Source: Parafrankia irregularis (GTDB lineage Bacteria; Actinomycetota; Actinomycetes; Frankiales; Frankiaceae). Taken from it: DNA of 64,000 nucleotides. Where the stretch lies: positions 237,813 to 301,812 of the forward strand of contig NZ_FAOZ01000005.1 in assembly GCF_001536285.1 (NCBI RefSeq), read 5' to 3'. Positions 46,214 to 55,043 of the stretch are shown here, in pieces. How positions within the stretch are numbered: the stretch's first letter is position 1; each line of letters begins with the position of its first letter. The translations under genes were made by a program, and so were the position numbers. The notes beneath the pieces are model-generated. The model was not told the origin of the DNA, made no database searches, and saw only the letters and a program-made list of their open reading frames with translations.

Positions 46214-46989
46214 GCCTTCTGCCCTCGGTCCGTCGGCTTGATCGTGAACGAGCCCGTCACCTCGCTGATCTGCACGCCGTGCTGGGCGTAGCACAACGCC
46301 GAACAGGCCAGGACGAGCTGGTAGAGCACGGTCTGGTTCTGGTCCAGCAGGCTCGTCTGGTCGATGGTCACCAGACCGGCCGCGGTCGCGACCTGGTAGA
46401 TCAGATGCACGCCATGGACGCCGGCGTCCCGCGAGACCGACTCGTCCCGCAGCAGAAGGAAACTCGGCGCGAGCCGCGCGCCGTAGGGGTCGCGGCGCAC
46501 CGCCTCCTCCTGCGCCGCGACCGCGTCGTCGACGGTCACGACGAAGTTGCGCAGATCATTGGTGGAGACCGAACGGGCCTCCTCCGGGAGGAGATGACGA
46601 ACCTGGACGAAACCCTTCGGCAACGCGGCATCCGGAACGAACAGACTCGTCTCGTCGAACTTCTCCGACGCGTCAAGCCCGACCACCCACTCCCTCGACA
46701 TGAGGGTTCGCAGCATCTCCGGGCTCACATTGCGGGCATCGATTCCGAACAGCGCGGGGCCAGGCATCTCCTGATGCGTCCAGCCGGCCGGCACTTTCAG
46801 GAACGCGCCGTCTTTTTTGTTCGTCACATACTGGTAACTAGGCGAACCACATCCGGCCGCTCCGGCCAGCAGTGCCACCACCGCGGCGATGACCAGGACG
46901 GGGCCTGACCTCAGGCGCGACCACGGCCCGCGTCTCGGCCGGGCTGGTGGCAGTGGCCGCGGCAGGTGGCCACGACTTTTAACCTCCAC
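46210..46989 (-). CDS. Predicted lipoprotein co-translated with the FtsH-like ATPase
   Basis: A 259-residue protein of unknown function. It has a basic N-terminus, a hydrophobic signal and lipobox LAGAAGC, so it should be anchored on the outer face of the membrane. The mature part (KKDGAFLKVPAGWTHQEMPG, LLLRDESVSRDAGVHGVHLIYQV) resembles PsbP/LpqN-like small lipoproteins in general look, but I cannot assign a family. GTG 46989 is chosen because GGAGG lies just upstream. The stop overlaps the ATPase start (ATGA); the pair probably form one membrane complex. Confidence 0.78.
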   Translation of the reverse strand: MEVKSRGHLPRPLPPARPRRGPWSRLRSGPVLVIAAVVALLAGAAGCGSPSYQYVTNKKDGAFLKVPAGWTHQEMPGPALFGIDARNVSPEMLRTLMSREWVVGLDASEKFDETSLFVPDAALPKGFVQVRHLLPEEARSVSTNDLRNFVVTVDDAVAAQEEAVRRDPYGARLAPSFLLLRDESVSRDAGVHGVHLIYQVATAAGLVTIDQTSLLDQNQTVLYQLVLACSALCYAQHGVQISEVTGSFTIKPTDRGQKA

Positions 46990-47427
46990 GGCGATCCTCC
47001 AGCCTCGCGAGGTCGATCCCATGGTGCGGCACCGGGCCATGGATCCACATTTCCCATGACAAGTGTGACTCGTTCCGGCGCAACATCACCTGGATTTCGC
47101 CGGAAAGGGTCATTGCGGATACCCTCCGCTGTCGCGGCCGACTCCTCCGTTCGCGGGCCCCGCCGGGTTCCACCCTGCGGCCCCCTCCCCGGGGGCGCCA
47201 CTCGGTAACTACCCACAGTGACCGCCACGGTCGGCCCATGGCCGGCAGACCCACGGCAGCACTGGCGCAGGCCCGTGCCAGCGCGGCCAACAGCACTTCC
47301 GACGGCACTGCCTACGGCCCCGCCGACAGTCACCGACAGCCACCGACGCCAGGCGGGGCATACCGCCATGCGACGAACAGCCACCCACGTTCCGGACAGT
47401 TGCGGCCCAGGGGGCACACTGTTGGGT
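46990..47427. other. Divergent intergenic region
   Basis: A 438-bp gap between the divergent lipoprotein and small membrane-protein genes. No conserved ORF or strong hairpin is visible. Promoters for both genes should lie here. Confidence 0.5.
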
Positions 47428-47859
47428 ATGGCCCATTACCGGCGTGGCCGCAAAGTGCCCGCGTTGCCCCCGGTGCGCAGGCACATCGTCGGCGGGCTGA
47501 CCGTCGTCACCGTCTTCGTCATGGTCGGCCTGGCGGCGTGGCAGCCGATCGCGGCGCTGCCCGCGCTCGCGGTGATCGCGGTCCTGGGCATTGTCGATTT
47601 CGTGCTGGTCACGACCTCACCGGCGGCGCAGAGCCTGCCGTCGGGGCCGCTGAGCGGCAAGGAGCTCGACTGGGAGTCCGGGCTGATCGAAGCCGCCCCC
47701 GGGCTGGTCGACGCCCCCACCCAGATGCTGCCGCGGCTGGCGTTCCGCTACGCCCCGGGGCCCGACGACGCCCCCGAACCCGCGGCCGAGGACGTCCACA
47801 CCATGGCCATCGACATGCGGGGCTACCTGGACGAGACCGGCGCGATACGCATGCGCTGA
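47428..47859 (+). CDS. Small hypothetical membrane protein
   Basis: A 143-residue protein that I do not recognise. It has a basic start (MAHYRRGRK) and two adjacent hydrophobic helices (~20-55, GGLTVVTVFVMVGLAAW and ALPALAVIAVLGIVDFVLV). A hydrophilic C-terminal half is rich in Pro/Asp and ends in DMRGYLDETGAIRMR. Third-position GC is high throughout, supporting a real gene. ATG 47428 follows GTTGGGT, a poor ribosome site; earlier starts in the frame are not convincing. It converges on the DUF6457 gene. Confidence 0.6.
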   Translation: MAHYRRGRKVPALPPVRRHIVGGLTVVTVFVMVGLAAWQPIAALPALAVIAVLGIVDFVLVTTSPAAQSLPSGPLSGKELDWESGLIEAAPGLVDAPTQMLPRLAFRYAPGPDDAPEPAAEDVHTMAIDMRGYLDETGAIRMR

Positions 47860-47917
47860 CCGCGGCACCGCCGCCGGTCACGGCACGCCGACCGCCCAGG
47901 TCCCGACACGCGGGCCG

Positions 47918-48232
47918 TCACGGCTCGCCATCTCCGGCACCGTCGCCGGACGGCAGCAGCGCCAGCACCGTGTCGACGGCGGCCCGGACAGCAGACGAGT
48001 CGCCGCCGGCCCGCCCGGCCGCCAGCCCCACCAGAAACGCGGTCAGCGGAGCCGCCGGCCGGGCGACACCGTGCGCCACATCGCGGGTGAGGTCGAGAAC
48101 GAGCGTGGCGTCGACGCTGTCGGGCGCGAGCCCGAGCACGGAGACCACCCGGGCCGTCCACCCATCCAGGACGGCCTCGATCCCGCCGTCCTCCGGCCGC
48201 TTCGTGTTCGTGTTCGTGCTCGTGCTCGCCAT
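47918..48232 (-). CDS. DUF6457-type small protein downstream of mobA
   Basis: A 104-residue acidic/helical protein: VLDGWTARVVSVLGLAPDSVDATLVLDLTRDVAHGVARPAAPLTAFLVGLAAGRAGG. This matches small actinobacterial DUF6457 proteins seen beside, or fused to, MobA; biochemical role unknown. ATG 48232 follows GGTGAGGTGG. It lies 70 bp after mobA on the same strand, so it probably belongs to the molybdenum-cofactor operon. An N-terminal Thr/Asn/Ser run (STSTNTNTK) comes from a short repeat. Confidence 0.7.
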   Translation of the reverse strand: MASTSTNTNTKRPEDGGIEAVLDGWTARVVSVLGLAPDSVDATLVLDLTRDVAHGVARPAAPLTAFLVGLAAGRAGGDSSAVRAAVDTVLALLPSGDGAGDGEP

Positions 48233-48302
48233 CAGCCACCTCACCTGTCCGACACCGCGGCCGCCTGCCGCCTGCCTTCTACCGCTCGCCCGCGGCCGGC
48301 GC

Positions 48303-49058
48303 CTACTCGGGGAGCGGTCCCGGTCCCGGTCCTGGGCCCGGGTCGGGGACCGGGACCGGGCTGACGGCCCAGGCCCTGGCGACGGCGAGGGCAGCCGGAT
48401 CATCGCAGTCCAGGCAGACGCGCTCGGTCGCGGCGACGGTGCGCACCGACTGGCCCGCGAGCAGCGACCGCACCGACCGGCCGGCCGGGTCGACCGGCAG
48501 TACGGCTCGCAGCGTGACGGTGCGCCAGGCGGCGGCAAGGTACTGCGGCCGCTGGGCCGGGTCACTCAGCAGCGCCACCTGCGGGCCGCCGGGGCCACCG
48601 CCGGCCGCCACCGCGTCCAGCAGGCCATGAACCTCAGCGGCGCCGAGGAACGGCAGGTCCACGGCCAGCACGACGACCCGGGTGGCCGTGACGAGCCGCA
48701 GACCGGCGGCGATCGCGGCGACCGGACCGCCGCCGGGCGGGTCCTCACGGGCCCACCTGACCGCGCGCGTGCCCGGTACCGGCGGGCGCTGCGGCCCGAC
48801 GACGACCACCGTGCGGGCCGCCGCCACGGCGTCGAGCACCCGGTCCAGCAGACGGGCTCCGCCGACGCTCAGCACCGCCTTGTCGTCGCCGCCCATGCGC
48901 CGGGCCGCCCCACCCGCCAGCACGAGCGCGTCCCACGGCTCGGCGTCGCCCTGAACGCCCTGGAATCCTCGCACTCCGATGGCTCCCTGGAATCCCTGAG
49001 CTCCGAGGGCTCCCTGGGTACCGGGGGCTCCGAGGGCGCCCGGGACGGGCGCGGTCAT
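48303..49058 (-). CDS. mobA: Molybdenum cofactor guanylyltransferase MobA
   Basis: A 251-residue nucleotidyltransferase that adds GMP to molybdopterin. Core motifs are DALVLAGGAARRMGGDDKAVL (nucleotide-binding loop, ~43-63), EDPPGGGPVAAIAAGL and VLAVDLPFLGA with the metal-binding Asp. Residues ~7-38 are instead a collagen-like run of Gly-X-Y triplets (GALGAPGTQGALGAQGFQG), encoded by a short DNA repeat and absent from ordinary MobA. Low-complexity GPGPGP closes the protein. Its ATG overlaps the moaA stop (ATGA), so it is translated with MoaA. Confidence 0.85.
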   Translation of the reverse strand: MTAPVPGALGAPGTQGALGAQGFQGAIGVRGFQGVQGDAEPWDALVLAGGAARRMGGDDKAVLSVGGARLLDRVLDAVAAARTVVVVGPQRPPVPGTRAVRWAREDPPGGGPVAAIAAGLRLVTATRVVVLAVDLPFLGAAEVHGLLDAVAAGGGPGGPQVALLSDPAQRPQYLAAAWRTVTLRAVLPVDPAGRSVRSLLAGQSVRTVAATERVCLDCDDPAALAVARAWAVSPVPVPDPGPGPGPGPLPE

Positions 49059-50041
49059 CCGCCGATCGCGGACATCGGCCGCTGCGGCTGGCGGAAGCCG
49101 GGGGCGTCGATGCCGTGGCCGGCATGCTTGCCCCAGACCGCGTGCCGCCACCGCTGCGCCAGGTCCTCGTCGTCGGCGCCCGCACGCATCGGCCCGCGCA
49201 GATCGGACTCCTCCCGCGCGAACAGGCAGTTGCGCACCTGGCCGTCGGCGGTGAGCCGCACCCGGTCGCAGGCGGCGCAGAACGGCGCCGACACCGAGCC
49301 GATCACGCCGACGGTGCCGGGGCCACCATCAACGCTGAACCGCTCGGCCGGGGCACTGCCCCGCCCGGGCATCGGCTCCAGGGTGAACTCCGCCCGAAGC
49401 AGCTCCATGATCTCGCCGGCGGTGACCATCTCCGTGCGGCGCCAGCCGTGCTGCGCGTCGAGCGGCATCTGCTCGATGAACCTCAGCTCGTACCCCAGCC
49501 GCAGGCTCCAGCGCAGCAGGGCGGCGGCCTCGTCGTCGTTCAGGCCACGGACGAGTACCGCGTTGACCTTGACAGGAGTCAGACCGGCCTCGGACGCCGC
49601 GGCCAGGCCCGCCAGAACGTCGTCCAACCGGTCACGGCGGGTCATCCGGGCGAAACGGTCTGGGTGAAGGGTGTCCAGGGAGACGTTGACCCGGTCGAGG
49701 CCGGCGGCGGCGAGGTCGGCGGCCAGGCCACCGAGCCGCAGGCCGTTCGTCGTGAGCGAGATCTCGGGCCGGGGCGACAACGCCGACATCCGCTCGACCA
49801 GGTGCACCAGACCGGGGCGCAGCGTGGGTTCGCCGCCCGTCAGCCGGATCTCCGTGACGCCCAGGCGGGTCACCGCGATCCCGACCAGCCGCAGCACCTC
49901 GTCGTCGGTCAGCACCTCGGCGCTCGGCAGCCAGTCGAGGCCTTCGGCGGGCATGCAGTAGGCGCAACGCAGATTGCACCTGTCGGTCAGCGACACCCGC
50001 AGGTCAGTCGCGACTCGCCCGTAGGAATCGGTTAGCCGCAT
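49055..50041 (-). CDS. moaA: GTP 3',8-cyclase MoaA
   Basis: A 328-residue radical-SAM enzyme for the first step of molybdopterin synthesis, converting GTP toward cyclic pyranopterin monophosphate. The N-terminal cluster motif is CNLRCAYC (Cys22, 26, 29), with TGGEPTLRP following. The C-terminal cluster uses Cys255, 258 and 272 (FCAACDRVRLTADGQVRNCLF). The protein ends in the essential Gly-Gly. ATG 50041 gives the standard MRLTDSYGR start; the open frame to 50203 is unconserved. MoaC and other moa genes are not nearby. Confidence 0.95.
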   Translation of the reverse strand: MRLTDSYGRVATDLRVSLTDRCNLRCAYCMPAEGLDWLPSAEVLTDDEVLRLVGIAVTRLGVTEIRLTGGEPTLRPGLVHLVERMSALSPRPEISLTTNGLRLGGLAADLAAAGLDRVNVSLDTLHPDRFARMTRRDRLDDVLAGLAAASEAGLTPVKVNAVLVRGLNDDEAAALLRWSLRLGYELRFIEQMPLDAQHGWRRTEMVTAGEIMELLRAEFTLEPMPGRGSAPAERFSVDGGPGTVGVIGSVSAPFCAACDRVRLTADGQVRNCLFAREESDLRGPMRAGADDEDLAQRWRHAVWGKHAGHGIDAPGFRQPQRPMSAIGG

Positions 50042-50536
50042 TTGGCCAGAGTAGGTGGGCCGCGGACCCGGCACACGCGTTGGCCCGCCACCAGCCGCGG
50101 ACCGGCCACCGAACCGACCGCCGAACCGCCCGGGGGGCGCGACGACGCAGCGCGGGGAACCGACCGGCGCGAGCTGACCGTGCCACATATGAACGACCGT
50201 CACCGCCGAAAGCGCCCGTCGCTGCCACGACGCCCCGCCGGCCTGCGAAACTACAACAGGTGCCAGCAGGCCGGCCCGCTACACCGACCGGCCCGGTACC
50301 GGGCGGCCTCCGCGCCCGAGGCCCGGCCGGGTCAGCGCCGACCTCCGGCGGAGGGCACACAGAGCGACACGCCGGACGCACGGCGACACAACGACATCGC
50401 GAGACACGGTACGTCGACCTGACATACCGCGACGGGACGTACGTACAACGGACCACGAACGGCCTGCGGCGCCCCGGCGCACCGTGGGGCGCGCTGAAGC
50501 GGAACACTGCGGAGCATGACGGAGAGGACGGGGTAG
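50042..50536. other. Divergent intergenic region between moaA and ppgK
   Basis: A 495-bp gap with no supported ORF. It is unusually rich in CGACA/GACGT words (50340-50450) and includes the short palindrome GTACGTAC at about 50439-50446. Promoters for both genes must lie here. I see no riboswitch-like fold. Confidence 0.5.
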
Positions 50537-51364
50537 ATGCGGGTCTTCGGGGTCGACATCGGCGGAACCGGCATCAAGGGCGCCCCGGTTGACATCGAGG
50601 ACGGAACGCTCGCCGCGCCCCGTTTCCGGATTCCCACGCCCCGTCCGGCGGACCCGGAGTCGGTGGCCCGGACCGTCGCCCAGGTGGTCGAGCACTTCGA
50701 CTGGTCGGGTCCGGTCGGCGCGACCTTCCCCGCCGTGATCAAGTCCGGGGTCGCGCGCACCGCGGCGAACGTCGATCCAAGCTGGGTGGACACCGATGTG
50801 TCCGCGACGTTGTCCACCGCGCTCGGCTCGGCTCTGGGCGGCACCGAGGTCTCCGTCGTCAACGACGCCGACGCCGCCGGAGTCGCCGAGATGGCCTTCG
50901 GCGCCGGGCGCGACACGTCCGGTCTCGTCGTCATGACGACCTTCGGCACCGGCATCGGCACTGCGCTGTTCCTCCACGGGCAGCTGGTCCCCAACACCGA
51001 GCTGGGGCATCTGGAGATCCACGGCCACGACGCGGAGACGAAGGCCTCCGAGGCGGCCCGGGAGCGCGAGGACCTCTCCTGGGACAAGTGGGCCAAGCGC
51101 GTGAACCGGTATCTGGCCACGGTCGAGGCCCTGCTCTGGCCAGATCTGATCATCATCGGCGGCGGTGCGAGCAAGAAGGCCGACAAGTTCTTCGATCATC
51201 TCCAGCTGCGGACGAAGGTCGTCCCCGCGCAGCTCCAGAACGATGCGGGGATCATCGGCGCCGCCCTCGTCGCCGTCGGTGACCAGACCCGCCCGCGGCC
51301 GGTGCCACGACCGACCCGCCGCCGCGGCCCGGCGACGAGGCCCCCCGGCGGCCGGCGCCCCTGA
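50537..51364 (+). CDS. ppgK: Polyphosphate glucokinase PpgK
   Basis: A 275-residue ROK-family sugar kinase that phosphorylates glucose using polyphosphate (and usually ATP), common in actinobacteria. Motifs: [65 protein letters not shown] (zinc-less ROK substrate loop typical of PpgK) and [12 protein letters not shown]. The C-terminus is a basic/proline tail, and an 18-bp tandem repeat (GAGGCGGGCGGCGCCCCC, 51363-51398) begins at its stop codon. Confidence 0.92.
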   Translation: MRVFGVDIGGTGIKGAPVDIEDGTLAAPRFRIPTPRPADPESVARTVAQVVEHFDWSGPVGATFPAVIKSGVARTAANVDPSWVDTDVSATLSTALGSALGGTEVSVVNDADAAGVAEMAFGAGRDTSGLVVMTTFGTGIGTALFLHGQLVPNTELGHLEIHGHDAETKASEAAREREDLSWDKWAKRVNRYLATVEALLWPDLIIIGGGASKKADKFFDHLQLRTKVVPAQLQNDAGIIGAALVAVGDQTRPRPVPRPTRRRGPATRPPGGRRP

Positions 51365-51781
51365 GGCGGGCGGCGCCCCCGAGGCGGGCGGCGCCCCTCG
51401 CGCCCAACGAATCCGGCACCGAAGCCGGCGTCGAAACCGACACCGACACCACCCGAACGGGCCATCCGGAACGGGTGGCACCTCGGGCGGTGATTCGTCA
51501 CACCGGCCCCGCCGACAAGCCCCCGACGTGTCCAGAACCTTCGGCGAGAGTCAGACTGTGCGTGTCGTCCGCCGCAATGCGACTGTCTGGCGCCATCAAT
51601 GGCAGGCTGTCACCTACCGGGACGCATGGCGGCGAGGCGGTTGCGCGCGCACTCCGTGCTCCGGTGCGCCCTCAGGGTGTCCAGCGGGGCACACCGGTGT
51701 TCGGCCCCGTGCGGGCGCCGCGGCACGGTGTGTGCGCCGCGGCGGCCCCACGGCAGGAGATCGACGGGAGGAGAAGGCGCC
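51365..51781. other. Intergenic region upstream of sepH
   Basis: A 417-bp gap. The first 35 bp are the remains of the 18-bp repeat that overlaps the ppgK stop. The rest shows no conserved ORF. GGGAGGAGAAGG at 51767-51778 is the sepH ribosome site. The sepH promoter was not identified. Confidence 0.5.
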
Positions 51782-54517
51782 ATGCGCGAGCTGCGGGCGG
51801 TCGCACTCAGCGAGGACGGCGGCTACCTCGTACTCGCCGACGCAGCCGGGCGGAGCGACGCGGAACAGTTCCGTGTCGCCGTCGATGATCGACTACGGGC
51901 GGCCCTGCGCGGGGCCCGACGTAGTGAAGTACGCGCGGAAAGCGCGCTGACCCCCCGTGAGATCCAGGCGCGGCTGCGAGCCGGTGAGACCGCGGCGGAC
52001 GTCGCGCGCGCCGCCGGCATCCCGGTCGAGCGGGTCGAGCGGTACGAGGGTCCCGTGCTCGCCGAACGTGCCCGAGTGGTCCAGGAGGCCCGGGCGGCGC
52101 TGCTGCCCAAGGATCCCGGCGGGATCCCCGGGCGCCCGCTTGGTGAGGTCGTCGACTCACGCCTGCTCAGCGTCCAGGACGACCCGGAGACCGCCCAGTG
52201 GGACGCCTGGCGCCGCGTGGACGGGATCTGGCTGGTTCAGCTCACCTCCGACAGTCGCTGCGCCCGCTGGACGTGGGACCCGGTGGTCCGTCGCGTGCGC
52301 CCGCACGACGACGCCGCCCGCGCGCTGGTCGCCCCCGAGTCCGCCGAGCCCCCGCCGGCGCAGCCGCCCACACAGCCACCGGCACGCCCCGGCGGACCCG
52401 CGCTCACGCTCGTGCATGACCAGGGGGCCGCACCGGCTCACCCGGGCGCGATGGGCGCTGCCGCGGGCTACAGCCAGCCGTCGTCGCATCCCGCCACGCC
52501 GGCGGCCTTCCCGTCCGCGGCGGTCGCGAACGCGACGGGCTACCCGCCGGGCGGCTCCTCCGCCGGGTACGGATCCACCACGGACGAGGCCGGTTACCAG
52601 CCCGCCGACCACTACTCACCGCAGCCTGACGGCGACGGATTCACCCCGGCCGCGCACGGGCCGGCCACGGCCGGCGCATCCGTCCCGGCCGCCACCGCCG
52701 GCCGGGAGGCCAACGACTACGAGCGGGCCGGCTACGCCCCGGCCGCGCCCGGTCGGCCGGGGCCCGAGGCCGGGTACCGCAACGAGGCCAACGGCTACGA
52801 CGCCACGGGCTACGAGGCCAACGGCTACGGCACCGCCCGGTACGACACCGCCGGGTCCGAGACCACCGGCGACGAGGCCCGTGGATACGGCACCGGCCAT
52901 GAGGCCGATGGTGACGCGGACGGATACCGGCCCACCGGCTATGCGCCCGACCGCGGCGGCAACTCCGGCCACGGCGCCCCCCGTGCCAGGTCACCCGAGC
53001 ACACCGGGCCGACCCGGATCGGCGCTGGCCGCAACGGCGGGCTGCGCCCCACCACGGAAGCCGGCGCGGTGCCGGAACGGCGCGTCCCCGCCGACGGGTC
53101 CAGGAGGGAACGCGCCGCAGGCAGACACCTCGCCGGTACCGGCCCCGCTGCCAGCGCCTCCGACGAGTTCTCGGCCCCATCCAGCACCCCCGCCGCGCCG
53201 TCCGCGCCGAGCCGCCCAGCATCCGCCGCGCGCCGCGCGGCCGCCACCCCGTGGCCCGGAGGCCCCGGTGGGCTGCCCGGCGTTCCCAGCCGGCAGGCAG
53301 CCGGCCGGCGCGCGGCGCCGCCGACGGGCAGGTTCGGATCCCGCGACCGCACGGTCGCGGGATCCGACGACGTGTCGCCGGTCGAACACCACGCTCCCGC
53401 CGACAGCCACACTCCTGCCGACAGCCACGTTCCTGCCGACCACAGCGTGCCCACCGGCCACGACGCTCCGGTCAGCGACCGGGCGGGTACCGCCGCCCCC
53501 GCCCGGATCACGCCGCACCGGCCCGCGCAGGTCCGTGAGCCGGCGGAGGCTGCCGGCGACGAGGTTACGCAGAGCTGGGCCGAGCCGGACGACCGCCAGG
53601 GATTCGGGACCGACGGCGCCACCGGCGAACAGTTCGAGAGCGAACGGCTCGGATTCGAGGACGAGCGGCTCGACCGCGACGGTTTCGAGGGCGACGGTTT
53701 CGACGGCACAGCGGCGGCATTCGACGCCGACCTCGCGGCCGAGACCGTCCCAGATAGCGAGGCCGTCCCGGCCCGGGAGCCGGGCAGCGAGCCGCCACAC
53801 GCGGGCCTGCCAGGCCAACCCGCTGCCGCTGCCGCGAGCATGGCTGCGGCGGCGGAGGAGCCGGCAGCGCCGCGACGCGCGGCCGCGGCTACCCGGCCGC
53901 CGGCGGCGGTCGCGCCCGAGGAGCCCGTGGCACCCGCCCCGACCGCGCCCGCAGCCGCTGTGCCCGCCGCCGAGACCCACGACGCCGGGGCGAGTCGACG
54001 GCCAGCGCGGCGCCCCGCCGCGGCCGCCGCGGCGGCCGGAGGGGCCCGCCGGGCGCCGGCAGCCCGGGCCGCGACCGGACGGCCGCAGGCCTCCGCCACC
54101 GGCACGCCCGCGGCGGCCGCACGCGCCGCCGGCACCACACCAGCCGGCACCGCGCCAGCCGGTGACTTCGTTCCGGACGAGCGGGTGCCCGCTGACGCCG
54201 GCGCAGCCCAAGGCTCAGACGCCGCCGCGGCCACCGCCGCCGCCACCGCCACCGCTGACGCCGCGTTCGACGAGGCTGCCGCCACCGCACCGGCGACGGC
54301 GGCCGAAGCCGCGCCGACCTCGGCGGATGCCGACAGTGTGGAAGACGCCACGGACGGCACCTCGAAGACGTCCAAGGGCAATCAGACCACTGCTGCGGGT
54401 AATCGTGGGCGCCAGAACGGGACAGGTCGTGGCAGCGAACGTCCCGCAGGCGGTCGACGCGGACGCAAGTCGGTGCCAGCATGGGACGACATCGTGTTTG
54501 GTGCTCGCCGGCCCTGA
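51782..54517 (+). CDS. sepH: Septation protein SepH with very long low-complexity region
   Basis: A 911-residue cell-division protein. The N-terminal ~170 residues are the SepH domain (MRELRAVALSEDGGYLVL, LTPREIQARLRAGETAADVARAAGIPVERVERYEGPVLAERARV) with its helix-turn-helix-like motif. The C-terminal tail RRGRKSVPAWDDIVFG is the conserved SepH end. In Streptomyces SepH stimulates FtsZ assembly. Typical SepH proteins are ~350 residues; here ~690 residues of Ala/Pro/Gly/Tyr-rich sequence separate the two conserved ends, with YEANGYG-type repeats (~340-400). ATG 51782 has an excellent ribosome site. Confidence 0.9.
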   Translation: MRELRAVALSEDGGYLVLADAAGRSDAEQFRVAVDDRLRAALRGARRSEVRAESALTPREIQARLRAGETAADVARAAGIPVERVERYEGPVLAERARVVQEARAALLPKDPGGIPGRPLGEVVDSRLLSVQDDPETAQWDAWRRVDGIWLVQLTSDSRCARWTWDPVVRRVRPHDDAARALVAPESAEPPPAQPPTQPPARPGGPALTLVHDQGAAPAHPGAMGAAAGYSQPSSHPATPAAFPSAAVANATGYPPGGSSAGYGSTTDEAGYQPADHYSPQPDGDGFTPAAHGPATAGASVPAATAGREANDYERAGYAPAAPGRPGPEAGYRNEANGYDATGYEANGYGTARYDTAGSETTGDEARGYGTGHEADGDADGYRPTGYAPDRGGNSGHGAPRARSPEHTGPTRIGAGRNGGLRPTTEAGAVPERRVPADGSRRERAAGRHLAGTGPAASASDEFSAPSSTPAAPSAPSRPASAARRAAATPWPGGPGGLPGVPSRQAAGRRAAPPTGRFGSRDRTVAGSDDVSPVEHHAPADSHTPADSHVPADHSVPTGHDAPVSDRAGTAAPARITPHRPAQVREPAEAAGDEVTQSWAEPDDRQGFGTDGATGEQFESERLGFEDERLDRDGFEGDGFDGTAAAFDADLAAETVPDSEAVPAREPGSEPPHAGLPGQPAAAAASMAAAAEEPAAPRRAAAATRPPAAVAPEEPVAPAPTAPAAAVPAAETHDAGASRRPARRPAAAAAAAGGARRAPAARAATGRPQASATGTPAAAARAAGTTPAGTAPAGDFVPDERVPADAGAAQGSDAAAATAAATATADAAFDEAAATAPATAAEAAPTSADADSVEDATDGTSKTSKGNQTTAAGNRGRQNGTGRGSERPAGGRRGRKSVPAWDDIVFGARRP

Positions 54518-54679
54518 CCGGCGGGGGGCACCAAAGGCGAGGTCCGCCACCGGTCCGCCACCATGGGGCACCGGCAGCGGAAGCCGCTCTGGGTGCAACG
54601 ACGCCGAGAGAGCCGGCTGTGAGTAAACCGTCACATGGTCAGGCGGAACGTCTGGCCGCTCAACACAGTTGGAGAAGGT

Positions 54680-54880
54680 GTGACAGGGACTACCACGAAG
54701 CCGACGCTGACCAACCTCGACCGTTGCGACAGGTGCGGCGCACAGGCCTACGTCCGGGTCGTTCTGCCTGGGGGCGGAGACCTGCTGTTCTGCCGCCACC
54801 ACGCGAAGTCGCACGACTCCAAGCTCCGCTCGGTCGCGGTCGAGTACCACGACGAGACCGAAAAGCTGAGTGTCTCCTGA
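54680..54880 (+). CDS. DUF7455 small zinc-ribbon-like protein
   Basis: A 66-residue protein conserved across actinobacteria: LDRCDRCGAQAYVRVVLPGG, then LLFCRHHAKSH. The CxxC and CxHH groups should bind zinc. Its function is unknown, though it is often encoded near sigma-factor and housekeeping genes. GTG 54680 lies 5 bases after GGAG; earlier codons in the frame are not conserved. It stands alone before a strong hairpin. Confidence 0.85.
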   Translation: MTGTTTKPTLTNLDRCDRCGAQAYVRVVLPGGGDLLFCRHHAKSHDSKLRSVAVEYHDETEKLSVS

Positions 54881-54894
54881 CACATCACGCAACC

Positions 54895-54926
54895 GGGGGC
54901 ATGCCGTGATCGCACGGCATGCCCCC
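54895..54926 (+). terminator. Terminator hairpin after the DUF7455 gene
   Basis: A perfect 14-bp stem GGGGGCATGCCGTG / CACGGCATGCCCCC around ATCG, 14 bp after the stop codon. No T-run follows. Confidence 0.8.
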
Positions 54927-55043
54927 GACTCACGTCCGGCCTGGTGTCGTGGCCGCCAGGCCGGGCGTACGAGCCGCTGCTGACGGCTGCCGAGCTCCGG
55001 TGCCCTCACCCGCGCCATAGCCGGGCAGTCATACGGTAAGTGT

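Noticed and set aside
43832-46291. 819-residue plus-strand ORF opposite the FtsH-like gene
   Set aside because: It is a mirror of the coding strand with no recognisable domains.
51957-54626. 889-residue ORF in another frame of sepH
   Set aside because: The Pro/Arg-rich composition is typical of a shifted GC-rich frame; the SepH frame has conserved ends at both termini.
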